IMG/VR virus record: IMGVR_UViG_3300046171_000298
Coordinates: 1 to 64,000 of that record
Direction: 5' to 3' (one strand)
Source: a virus
Length of the DNA stretch: 64,000 nucleotides
Shown: positions 18,089 to 24,395 of the stretch, one piece after another
Layout: the number at the start of each line of letters is the position of its first letter
Position numbering within the stretch: the stretch's first letter is position 1
Program-made: the position numbers and the translations under genes
Notes under the pieces: generated by a model
Databases searched by the model: none
Seen by the model: the letters and a program-made list of their open reading frames with translations, nothing else
Told to the model about the DNA's origin: nothing

Positions 18089-18274
18089 ATGACTGAACTG
18101 CAAGCTCGTGCAATTGTTAATGCACGCAATGACTTTGAGCGTGCTCGTAAAGAGCTCAATCAAATCAAACTGAGCGAAACCCGTTATCGCGGAAATCTGT
18201 ATACAACAGACGCTCGTATGCCACAAAATGTACATGGTACATTTACTTATCGTGGTCAAACCTACGAAAAGTGA
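18089..18274 (+). CDS. Short riboswitch-controlled protein with DUF4278-like end
   Basis: 61 residues. A helical ARNDFERARKELNQIKL segment is followed by a C-terminal FTYRGQTYEK, which resembles the YRGxxY core of DUF4278, a short cyanobacterial domain. It lies directly under the glutamine-riboswitch-like leader, the standard location of downstream peptides. In the host such peptides are linked to nitrogen regulation; here the phage may tune its own or the host's glutamine metabolism. The ATG at 18089 is chosen because earlier in-frame codons lie inside the RNA. Confidence 0.6.
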   Translation: MTELQARAIVNARNDFERARKELNQIKLSETRYRGNLYTTDARMPQNVHGTFTYRGQTYEK

Positions 18275-18321
18275 AGCAAAGTAACAATAGAATAGAAGAA
18301 ATACTCCTTTGCTTATGAATA

Positions 18322-18513
18322 ATGTATCTCTACATTCCCAAAGATTTAGACAAGAATAGAACTAAAAAAAGGCCTATTGAGCCTGAAATGATTTTTGCAA
18401 GTCTTTGTTATAGAGGAATACATTATTCAAAATGGGTATGCACTAACTCATTAGCATTAAATTACCAGCACCTCCATGGTGAACCCATGGAAGACTGGAC
18501 ATTAGATTGGTAA
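18322..18513 (+). CDS. Small DUF4278-like protein (63 aa)
   Basis: It contains ASLCYRGIHYSKW, a YRGxxY core like the previous gene, with flanking basic and Trp-rich ends. It may be a second DUF4278-type peptide transcribed from the same leader. A terminator follows 6 bases after the stop. Confidence 0.55.
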   Translation: MYLYIPKDLDKNRTKKRPIEPEMIFASLCYRGIHYSKWVCTNSLALNYQHLHGEPMEDWTLDW

Positions 18514-18518
18514 GTTCT

Positions 18519-18546
18519 GACCCACTAACGTGGGTCTATTTTTTTG
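18519..18546 (+). terminator. Rho-independent terminator after the riboswitch operon
   Basis: A 7-bp stem GACCCAC/GTGGGTC with loop TAAC is followed by TATTTTTTT. Confidence 0.85.
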
Positions 18547-18572
18547 TCTTCAATCAATTAAATTAGTAATAT
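18544..18572 (+). promoter_or_regulatory. Candidate sigma-70 promoter for PTOX
   Basis: TTGTCT and TAATAT are 17 bases apart, just after the terminator and 14 bases before the PTOX ATG. This would give a very short leader. No other promoter is visible in the gap. Confidence 0.4.
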
Positions 18573-18586
18573 ATGCGTATTTAACA

Positions 18587-19096
18587 ATGGAACACATTAA
18601 CAAGTTGTTAATTCATTACTCTGTTTTACTCATTGATTTACTTTATAAAGACAGGCATTTTCAAAGATTTTGGGTACTAGAAACCATTGCCCGAGTTCCT
18701 TACTTTTCTTTTCTAAGTGTTCTGCATTTTAAAGAATCATTAGGATTGCGAGGAAACAATCATCATTTTCTAATGAAAGAACATTTTGCTCAATCAATTA
18801 ATGAAACAGAGCATTTGGAAATTATGGAAAAACGTGGCGGTAACGCATATTGGATTGATCGGTTTTTTGCATATCATTTAGTATTACTTTATTACTGGTT
18901 AATGGTCATCTATTATCTAGTTGCCCCATCATATGCTTATGATCTTAATGTATGTATTGAGCAACATGCTGTTCATACATATCAGACTTATTTAGACAAT
19001 GTAGATTCTAAAGATTCACAGATATTTCAAATACTTAGTGATGAACAAAAGCATGTATACGAGCTAATATCTGCTCAATCATTAATTCTTTTATAA
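18587..19096 (+). CDS. Plastoquinol terminal oxidase (PTOX, alternative-oxidase family)
   Basis: All diiron ligand motifs of the family are visible: LET with E32, NETEHL with E73 and H76, IEQHAVHTY with E125, and SDEQKH with E153 and H156. A hydrophobic stretch near residues 95-112 fits interfacial membrane binding. PTOX transfers electrons from plastoquinol to O2. In infected cyanobacteria it can bleed electrons between the photosystems and save ATP-generating proton flow. The 169-aa length is typical of cyanophage versions. It stands alone between two terminators. Confidence 0.88.
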   Translation: MEHINKLLIHYSVLLIDLLYKDRHFQRFWVLETIARVPYFSFLSVLHFKESLGLRGNNHHFLMKEHFAQSINETEHLEIMEKRGGNAYWIDRFFAYHLVLLYYWLMVIYYLVAPSYAYDLNVCIEQHAVHTYQTYLDNVDSKDSQIFQILSDEQKHVYELISAQSLILL

Positions 19097-19125
19097 GACA
19101 GATACTATACTGTCTTTTCACTTTT
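19095..19125 (+). terminator. Probable terminator after PTOX
   Basis: Stem AAGACAG/CTGTCTT with an 8-base loop is followed by an interrupted T tract (TTCACTTTT). It overlaps the PTOX stop codon. Confidence 0.5.
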
Positions 19126-19194
19126 AACTAAAAATTAGTTTATAGTATTTAAAGTGACATTAGCTCACTAACTATATTATTTACTATAGATTAT

Positions 19195-19575
19195 ATGTCT
19201 ATCATTTCAAAAATTGCACTTTTTGGTGCACTGTCTACTGTTGCAGTATCTCCTGCAATCGCTGGTCCATTTGCAAACATCGAAAGCAATACATCTTATT
19301 TTGGTGATGATCGCTTAAATACAACTACAGATTTGCATCTTGGCTATGAGCATGCTATCAACGATAAAGTAACTGTCTCTATTCAAGCAGGCCCTTCTTT
19401 TGTTAATATGCCTGATGCTGATTACGAGCATGAAATCTCAGGTAAAGTTGCAATCTCAGCTGATGTAAGCGAAAGCCTCAACATTTATGGTGAAGCATAC
19501 GCAATCACGGTTCAACGTGACATTGAAGCAGACTTTCCAATTGATTTGAAAGTAGGCGCACGATATTCCTTCTGA
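19195..19575 (+). CDS. Exported small beta-rich protein, outer-membrane-like
   Basis: A signal peptide with a Lys, a hydrophobic core and an SPAIAG cleavage region (after about residue 23) precedes repeated amphipathic beta strands. The protein ends in KVGARYSF, an outer-membrane-type terminal Phe. The length of 126 aa matches small exported proteins of unknown function in cyanomyoviruses. It probably modifies the host envelope. It is followed by a strong terminator that closes the + strand block. Confidence 0.65.
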   Translation: MSIISKIALFGALSTVAVSPAIAGPFANIESNTSYFGDDRLNTTTDLHLGYEHAINDKVTVSIQAGPSFVNMPDADYEHEISGKVAISADVSESLNIYGEAYAITVQRDIEADFPIDLKVGARYSF

Positions 19576-19581
19576 TAAAGT

Positions 19582-19607
19582 CCCGGCTAGCGCCGGGCTT
19601 TTTTTTT
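19582..19607 (+). terminator. Strong terminator ending the early/middle block
   Basis: CCCGGC/GCCGGG stem with loop TAGC, then a 9-T run. The + and - transcription units converge here. Confidence 0.9.
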
Positions 19608-19611
19608 GTTC

Positions 19612-19914
19612 TTAAGACAACAGCCTTATATTCTCATTACGTAGTTCAATATCTTTTTTCAGGCTTTCGGCACTTGCAGTTTCTGCAGCTTGCTTCTGAA
19701 GGCCTGCTTGCTTGTACTGATAATTATTCTGCAAAGGATCACCTTGCATTGATTTAGGAACAACTCCAGACGGGTTGTATGCTGCACGATAAGCTAAATT
19801 ACCGCGAGAGCGGTGTGCAATCGCTTTACTTTTAGCATTCATTCGATCTCGATATCCACGATCACTAGATTTCAGATATCTATTATCAACTGGATTTGAG
19901 CGTAAACCAGACAC
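19612..19914 (-). CDS. Hypothetical protein (100 aa)
   Basis: Arg/Asn/Tyr-rich N-terminus and a helical Glu/Lys-rich C-terminus (coiled-coil-like). No family is recognised. It is the last gene of the - strand transcription unit. Confidence 0.6.
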   Translation of the reverse strand: MSGLRSNPVDNRYLKSSDRGYRDRMNAKSKAIAHRSRGNLAYRAAYNPSGVVPKSMQGDPLQNNYQYKQAGLQKQAAETASAESLKKDIELRNENIRLLS

Positions 19915-19923
19915 AATTTATTT

Positions 19924-20109
19924 TCATTTATCTTTATTATATCCCCACTCAGTTTCGGAGGCATTCCATATCGATATCCATTCTGCTGAGCGATGCAACA
20001 GGTCCACAGGCAATGAATCCATTAGACAATTCACTGCTGCTATATGGTGACTTGAGTTTGGATCGTAGTTTTTAAAGAATCGATTTAGGTCAATCACGGA
20101 TCCCAACAA
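19924..20109 (-). CDS. Small protein sharing the N-terminal module of the endolysin
   Basis: 61 residues with the pattern IDLNRFFKNYD...H..A...L...LP..LL....EWI. The same pattern forms the N-terminal 55 residues of the GH19-like endolysin at 23.4 kb (LSQFRNFFKFYD, LPNELKDEETDWI). It may be a freestanding accessory module; binding target is unknown. Confidence 0.6.
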   Translation of the reverse strand: MLGSVIDLNRFFKNYDPNSSHHIAAVNCLMDSLPVDLLHRSAEWISIWNASETEWGYNKDK

Positions 20110-20320
20110 AGTCTTTAATTGTTTGCAGCTCAGTAGCTACGGGCTGTAGGGTAACAACCATCTTTTGAAGTGTTTGTTTATCAATTACATCTACTAGCTT
20201 TTCAACACGTTCAACTCTGGCTGTTAAGTCAGTAACTTTTTTCTTTAGACGTTCATCGGTAAAGTGCGTGAACTTCATACCAAAGAGTAAAGCCAAGATT
20301 GGCCCCAGTACATATTCCAT
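20090..20320 (-). CDS. Small membrane protein with coiled coil
   Basis: One N-terminal transmembrane segment (YVLGPILALLFGM) is followed by a charged coiled coil (LKKKVTDLTARVERVEKLVDVI). I recall this type from cyanophages. A pinholin or spanin-like lysis role is conceivable near the endolysin, but unproven. Confidence 0.6.
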   Translation of the reverse strand: MEYVLGPILALLFGMKFTHFTDERLKKKVTDLTARVERVEKLVDVIDKQTLQKMVVTLQPVATELQTIKDFVGIRD

Positions 20321-20355
20321 TATTGTTTGTATAACTAGTACCAGTCTACATTTAT

Positions 20356-20682
20356 CTATGCAAAAGTGAGACCATCACCATCTAAATCATCATCTTCCCA
20401 ACCTATATCTTCAATGTCTGTAGACATTTCATCAGCACTATTTAAAATCAATAGTTCTGTAAATGTTTCTTCTGACATTATTTCCGGTGGCCCTACTTGA
20501 GCCTCATCTACTTTAAATAATATACCGTTCTCTCTCAAGAATGTTTGCAAGCCATTCTTTTGCTCCATTCGTGTTTTAAGCAGTTTTAAGGCTGTGAGCT
20601 CCAAAGCAGACCGGCTCATCCTCGTTACTTCGTAACGCGCTCTCCTGAGTGCAAACCTCTGTTCTATCGATAGTGTGTTCAT
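20356..20682 (-). CDS. nblA: NblA-like phycobilisome degradation adaptor with acidic extension
   Basis: The first 57 residues follow the NblA pattern: MNTLSIEQRFALRRARYEVT, MSRSALELTALKLLKTRM, then QKNGLQTFLRENG, as in L-S-L-E-Q-x-F and the S-x-E-x-L-x-x-L-L helix. NblA dimers tether phycobiliproteins to Clp protease during bleaching; phage copies are known in freshwater and marine cyanophages. Here a 50-residue acidic tail (IGWEDDDLDGDGLTFA) follows, unlike the 55-65 aa host protein. The ATG at 20682 is chosen over 20691. Its start overlaps the HNH gene by about 107 bases. Confidence 0.72.
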   Translation of the reverse strand: MNTLSIEQRFALRRARYEVTRMSRSALELTALKLLKTRMEQKNGLQTFLRENGILFKVDEAQVGPPEIMSEETFTELLILNSADEMSTDIEDIGWEDDDLDGDGLTFA

Positions 20683-21046
20683 CATTTTCAAAGTAATCGT
20701 AATCTAGGCGTGTGTCATTAACCCATTCCAAAATCAATTCTTTTGCAACTTCGTTGTAAAATGTTTGTGATTCAAACCAAGAAACCCATTCTTGAGAACT
20801 CTTGCTTTGGTTACATTCTACGCAACACGGAACAAGATTGCTTCTTAAATTACTGCCACCTTTCGAGCGAGGTTTGAGGTGGTCAACCGTTACTGCTCTT
20901 TGTTTTCGACAATACGCACACAAACCTCCAAACGAATATCGGATGAAGTTTCGGAATCTTTTCTTGGCAGATCCCTTGGAAAGGCACTGGAGATTGAACA
21001 TAAGTTCGCCCCAACTTTCTGGTGTACGCATAAAGTTGCTTAACAA
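20576..21046 (-). CDS. HNH endonuclease
   Basis: The HNH core is clear: CAYC, then VTVDHLKPRSKGGSN, then NLVPCCVECNQSK, with four zinc-binding cysteines and the catalytic His in VDH. A C-terminal Asp/Glu-rich end runs deep into the NblA-like gene. Freestanding HNH nucleases of this form are common in cyanophages and act as homing or packaging nicking enzymes. The last 30 residues could be an indel artefact. An internal ATG at 21031 is an alternative start. Confidence 0.8.
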   Translation of the reverse strand: MLSNFMRTPESWGELMFNLQCLSKGSAKKRFRNFIRYSFGGLCAYCRKQRAVTVDHLKPRSKGGSNLRSNLVPCCVECNQSKSSQEWVSWFESQTFYNEVAKELILEWVNDTRLDYDYFENDEHTIDRTEVCTQESALRSNEDEPVCFGAHSLKTA

Positions 21047-21081
21047 CTTAACTTAACTATAAGTTGAGTTTGATTCAAAAT

Positions 21082-21396
21082 TCAGTCGTCATCCATAAAG
21101 TCAGCTGTTAAGCGCATTTCTCCGCCTAATGGAGTCTCCCCATTTTTCTGTTCATACTTTTTGAATCTACTTTTTTTGCGGCGTGTTTCGTAGTATTTAA
21201 CAATAGACTCAATCTCTTTATCTAAATCGTCCATTGTTTTTTGAGTTTTATATTTTGTCCAATCATGCACGCATTCTTCCCTAACCATCTTGACAATGGG
21301 ATGAAGTCCCCATTTTCCATTGTTATTGATTAACACTATGGTAATTTCATACGCAACAACTTTCCACCATTTATATGCAAATCTTTCGTTATTCAT
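21082..21396 (-). CDS. Hypothetical basic helical protein (104 aa)
   Basis: A short hydrophobic N-terminal region (VVAYEITIVLI) is followed by Lys/Glu-rich helices and an acidic end (FMDDD). No family is recognised. Confidence 0.55.
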   Translation of the reverse strand: MNNERFAYKWWKVVAYEITIVLINNNGKWGLHPIVKMVREECVHDWTKYKTQKTMDDLDKEIESIVKYYETRRKKSRFKKYEQKNGETPLGGEMRLTADFMDDD

Positions 21397-21438
21397 TTTG
21401 CTAAATGAACAACGCTATAAAAATCATTACACTTCAGA

Positions 21439-21639
21439 TTAAAGCAAAAGGTCATTGCATTCCTCAGCTACTTTTGATTTAAAGAATTGAATTAAATTAC
21501 GCTTACTTCTTGTGTCTAATTCTTCGTCAAACTGTATCTCAATTTTTAGCTCTAAAAAACGATCACATGTTATGTGCCAGTCGTAAGCACTGTCGCCATG
21601 ATGAGTAAACAAAAGGGCTGCCAGGACAATACCTGACAT
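21439..21639 (-). CDS. Conserved short exported-type cyanophage protein
   Basis: 66 residues. A hydrophobic N-terminus (IVLAALLF) is followed by THHGDSAYDWHITCDRF, a pattern I recall from short cyanophage proteins, and then a helical end. It may be exported or membrane-tethered. It is coupled by overlap to the next small membrane protein. Confidence 0.6.
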   Translation of the reverse strand: MSGIVLAALLFTHHGDSAYDWHITCDRFLELKIEIQFDEELDTRSKRNLIQFFKSKVAEECNDLLL

Positions 21640-21785
21640 TATTTTTTACCTAACTTCGGCTTGATCGTATCAAGTGCTGTGAATACCAGTTGAACGATGC
21701 TATTTTCTTTCAGTGGGCTGAGAGCCACAATTTCAGAAAGAGCAGCGACAATAATCCAGAAGATAGGATTTTCGATAATTCCCAT
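21639..21785 (-). CDS. Conserved short membrane protein (48 aa), holin-like candidate
   Basis: The frame reads MGIIENPIFWIIVAALSEI followed by SPLKENSIVQLVF and ends in KPKLGKK. This is a single hydrophobic helix with a basic tail, a type seen repeatedly in cyanophages. Size, topology and nearness to the endolysin make a holin possible, but no test is available here. Confidence 0.6.
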   Translation of the reverse strand: MGIIENPIFWIIVAALSEIVALSPLKENSIVQLVFTALDTIKPKLGKK

Positions 21786-21837
21786 GATAATATTTTGTCT
21801 CTACTTTAATTTTATCAAATCTATTTAGAATAAAAAT

Positions 21838-21924
21838 GGAGAGGTGGTCGAGTGGTTTATGGCTCCAGTCTTGAAAACTGGCGTGTCTTCACGGGCACCA
21901 GGGGTTCGAATCCCCTCCTCTCCG
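21838..21924 (+). tRNA. tRNA-Ser (anticodon TGA)
   Basis: A complete class II tRNA. The acceptor stem is GGAGAGG/CCTCTCC with discriminator G. The anticodon arm is CAGT-CTTGAAA-ACTG, anticodon TGA. It has a long variable arm and a T arm AGGGG-TTCGAAT-CCCCT. No CCA is encoded. It starts right after an AT-rich gap and ends 11 bases before the convergent integrase stop. Confidence 0.95.
21889..21924 (+). other. Candidate attP core in the tRNA-Ser 3' half
   Basis: Tyrosine integrases commonly use the T-arm/acceptor part of a tRNA gene as attachment core, and int lies immediately beside it. The location is inferred from the arrangement; the core borders cannot be read without the host sequence. 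Confidence 0.4.
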
Positions 21925-21935
21925 TGGATGCGCGA

Positions 21936-22748
21936 CTAACGTCTAATCTTTTTTATTGCTTCAAATTTATCTTCAATGGTCCAAGTGCCATAACGAGCTG
22001 TCATACCTGCAACTTTATGACCCATGAGTTTAGAAATCATAGAATCTTGCAAATTAGCGCTCCTTGCTCTAGTGCTCCAGTTGTGACGAAGGCTGTGAGC
22101 TGCTTCGCCTTGGGGTAGCCCCATAACGTCATTAAATTTTTCAGACCAATTTTTGCCTGGGTAACGAGTGAAGTCAGTTGTTAGCATCCCCACCCACGGA
22201 TAAAACTCAGGATGGATGGGCACTTGCCGTGTGGCCAGAGGCTTTACAAGCCTGTTGTCATTATTTTTAATTTGAAAGTAAGGGATTTCACTACGGAAAA
22301 CAATTTCTCTATTTAACAAACCAGCGATTTCACCAATTCTAAATCCGTGATACCAGATCGCAAGAAAAATAGGATCTTGATGATAGGGTTTATAAAAATC
22401 AAACGGACGCACAGGATATTCTTTACCCATGCGCTCCGCTTGCATGTCTCTGTTGACTTTAATTTTTTTACTGGAGTGTAGCCAATAGTTTTGACCATCA
22501 ACGATGTCTTCTTCATTTGCCATATTCCAGATACCTGAGAGCAAGCTGAGGCGGCGTCTGAGGGTCTCAGGAGAGCATTTGCCAATTGGCTTGAGCTGTG
22601 ACTTCCAATAGCGTGTAACAAACATTTTGTCTGTCATTGACACGTCAACATCAGCGATAGGCCGAATAGCCTGCCACCAACATTTGTATGTGCTGTCACG
22701 AATGTCCTGCGTTTCGCGGACACATTCCATCAGTTCTTTGTAATTCAT
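21936..22748 (-). CDS. int: Tyrosine recombinase/integrase
   Basis: Catalytic residues are in order: R137 in YHGFRIGEIAGL, K161, H218xxR221 in HSLRHNW, H244 in LMGHKV, and Y253 in ARYGTW. The N-terminal half fits a SAM-like core-binding domain. It would catalyse site-specific insertion into the host tRNA-Ser gene. The ATG at 22748 is preferred to an upstream TTG. A terminator lies just before it, so it has its own promoter or low read-through expression. Confidence 0.9.
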   Translation of the reverse strand: MNYKELMECVRETQDIRDSTYKCWWQAIRPIADVDVSMTDKMFVTRYWKSQLKPIGKCSPETLRRRLSLLSGIWNMANEEDIVDGQNYWLHSSKKIKVNRDMQAERMGKEYPVRPFDFYKPYHQDPIFLAIWYHGFRIGEIAGLLNREIVFRSEIPYFQIKNNDNRLVKPLATRQVPIHPEFYPWVGMLTTDFTRYPGKNWSEKFNDVMGLPQGEAAHSLRHNWSTRARSANLQDSMISKLMGHKVAGMTARYGTWTIEDKFEAIKKIRR

Positions 22749-22790
22749 GTGATCTTTCTGGGTTATAAGCAACGCCAATCAATGTCTAAC

Positions 22791-22813
22791 AAAAAACCCC
22801 ACAAATTGTGGGG
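22791..22813 (-). terminator. Terminator upstream of int
   Basis: Read on the - strand: CCCCACA/TGTGGGG, 7 bp with a 3-base loop, followed by TTTTTT. It closes the transcription unit of the two genes at 22.9-23.4 kb. Confidence 0.85.
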
Positions 22814-22919
22814 CTTTGGGTTAGGTGACGGAGAGCGAGGGATTCGCTCTTTCGAAATTGACGTTACTGCCCAAACAATAGCACCTAAGTACTCAATTTA
22901 CAATAAGACTAACTTATCA

Positions 22920-23084
22920 TTAGTCCTCATCTTTTTCCACAGGCTTGTCAAGGGAGATGTCTAAAGGGTCAGGTTTACCACTAACAATGGCACAAGCTCT
23001 TTTGTAGAAGTAATTGTCTGTTGCTTCTGCGCTTTCCATGCTTTCTTTGATGCGCTTCCAGTTATCAACTTCGTATTTATCCAT
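22920..23084 (-). CDS. Hypothetical small protein (54 aa)
   Basis: The frame starts MDKYEVDNWKRIKESMES and ends in an acidic Lys/Glu tail. It overlaps the end of the upstream gene by 8 bases. It is followed by the terminator before int. I recall similar short proteins from marine picocyanobacteria and their phages; function is unknown. Confidence 0.6.
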   Translation of the reverse strand: MDKYEVDNWKRIKESMESAEATDNYFYKRACAIVSGKPDPLDISLDKPVEKDED

Positions 23085-23355
23085 TGTTATTTGCCGCGAG
23101 GTGTTCTAACTCTGCATTCATTTGGTCGCTTAACGCGCTTACTTGAGCACATGCACCAAGGATTAACCCACGTTGGTCTGGAGTTAAATGATGAGCATCC
23201 TCAGCGTCCTCAGAGAGGACATTAGCGATATCACCTAAACACATAATGAGTGCCGGAAGGCCCCACTTTTCTACAAGCGTATGCAGGACAGAAAGTAAAG
23301 GGTCAGATCCTGTTTCAATCGCTTCCCAAAAAGCCTGGCGTTCTTCTGGCAACAT
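23077..23355 (-). CDS. Hypothetical helical protein (92 aa)
   Basis: All-helical and acidic, with LPEERQAFWEAIETG and a hydrophobic centre (WGLPALIMCLGDIANVL). No motif is recognised. It is divergent from the endolysin, so the 47-bp gap must hold two promoters. Confidence 0.55.
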   Translation of the reverse strand: MLPEERQAFWEAIETGSDPLLSVLHTLVEKWGLPALIMCLGDIANVLSEDAEDAHHLTPDQRGLILGACAQVSALSDQMNAELEHLAANNNG

Positions 23356-23402
23356 AATAATTCTAGCTACTATTTCTATTTTAAACGTTAGAATTTATAG
23401 AT

Positions 23403-24164
23403 ATGATGATAAAATCAATGGCAAGAATTAACTTAAGTCAATTTAGAAACTTTTTTAAATTTTACGACGGTAGTCCGCACCAACGTTATGCAATTTGTTT
23501 ACTGTATGATGACTTGCCAAATGAATTAAAAGACGAAGAAACAGATTGGATTAGAGCTTATCGCAGTGAGCTAAGGCAAAAGAAAGCTGCTAAAAAATGG
23601 CCCATCACTAAAGAGCAAATGGGTGCCATTATGAACTGTTCTTATGAGCAGCTACCGAACGAACTGATGGAGGATTTTGCAACGTGCTGCCGTTTATACA
23701 AATTAGACCGGGTAAACATTGCTTATTTCTTAGGTCAATGCGCTCATGAATCAGCAGGGTTGCGCTATCCACTAGAAATACACGACGGCTCAAACTATGA
23801 GTTCCGCAGTGACCTTGGCAATAATGAACCTGGAGACGGCGTTAAATTTGCCGGGACTGGTTACATCCAGGTGACGGGGAAATATTGGCACACACGGTTT
23901 TCGGATTTCTTGACAGCTAGCGGTGAACCAGATGCAAATATTTTAAAGGTGGGTAAGACGCACACTTGCAATCGTTACCCGTGGTCTATTTCTGGTTTTT
24001 GGTGGATGGAAAACGATATGATTGAATACTGTAAAACGCATCCACCAATTGATAAAGTTGGAGCTTTGGTTAATGGACGCTATCTACCAAATGGTTATGA
24101 AGATAGACGATACTATAGTCAAAGGGCATTCGAGACACTAGGCCTTGAATACCCTGGTAATTAA
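23403..24164 (+). CDS. GH19-like endolysin (muramidase/chitinase fold) with N-terminal cyanophage module
   Basis: The C-terminal domain contains FLGQCAHESAGL (catalytic Glu near residue 116) and FAGTGYIQVTGKYWH, the GH19 signature GxGYIQxTG. The N-terminal 55 residues form a separate module shared with the 61-aa protein at 20.0 kb. It cleaves host peptidoglycan at lysis. No signal peptide is visible, so a holin should be required. ATG codons at 23403, 23406 and 23418 all fit; 23418 (MARINLSQ) may be the true start. It is the only + strand gene in this part. Confidence 0.8.
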   Translation: MMIKSMARINLSQFRNFFKFYDGSPHQRYAICLLYDDLPNELKDEETDWIRAYRSELRQKKAAKKWPITKEQMGAIMNCSYEQLPNELMEDFATCCRLYKLDRVNIAYFLGQCAHESAGLRYPLEIHDGSNYEFRSDLGNNEPGDGVKFAGTGYIQVTGKYWHTRFSDFLTASGEPDANILKVGKTHTCNRYPWSISGFWWMENDMIEYCKTHPPIDKVGALVNGRYLPNGYEDRRYYSQRAFETLGLEYPGN

Positions 24165-24353
24165 TCACTCAGCAGCTTCTGTAGTCTCTTCAGTTGCTTC
24201 TTCAGCTGCAGGGTCTTCAGGAGTATATTCCAGCGTATCTACGAGCTTCTGAATCCAACCACCTGAAACGTTGATCAGATTGGCGTCAGCGCTAACACGA
24301 GCTGCGGCGTAAGAATTGATAGCCGAAACCAGCTCAGATTTTTTACAAGGCAT
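24165..24353 (-). CDS. Hypothetical acidic-tailed small protein
   Basis: 62 residues. An N-terminal helical domain (KKSELVSAINSYAAARV) is followed by a Glu/Ala/Thr-rich tail. It is convergent with the endolysin at zero spacing. Similar tail-adjacent proteins occur in cyanophages. Function is unknown. Confidence 0.6.
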   Translation of the reverse strand: MPCKKSELVSAINSYAAARVSADANLINVSGGWIQKLVDTLEYTPEDPAAEEATEETTEAAE

Positions 24354-24395
24354 TTTATTATGTATGAATGAATGCTATTTAAATATAGCAAAGAA

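Noticed and set aside
24373-24390. Palindrome TGCTATTTAAATATAGCA as a terminator
   Set aside because: No T tract follows on either strand and the stem is AT-only.
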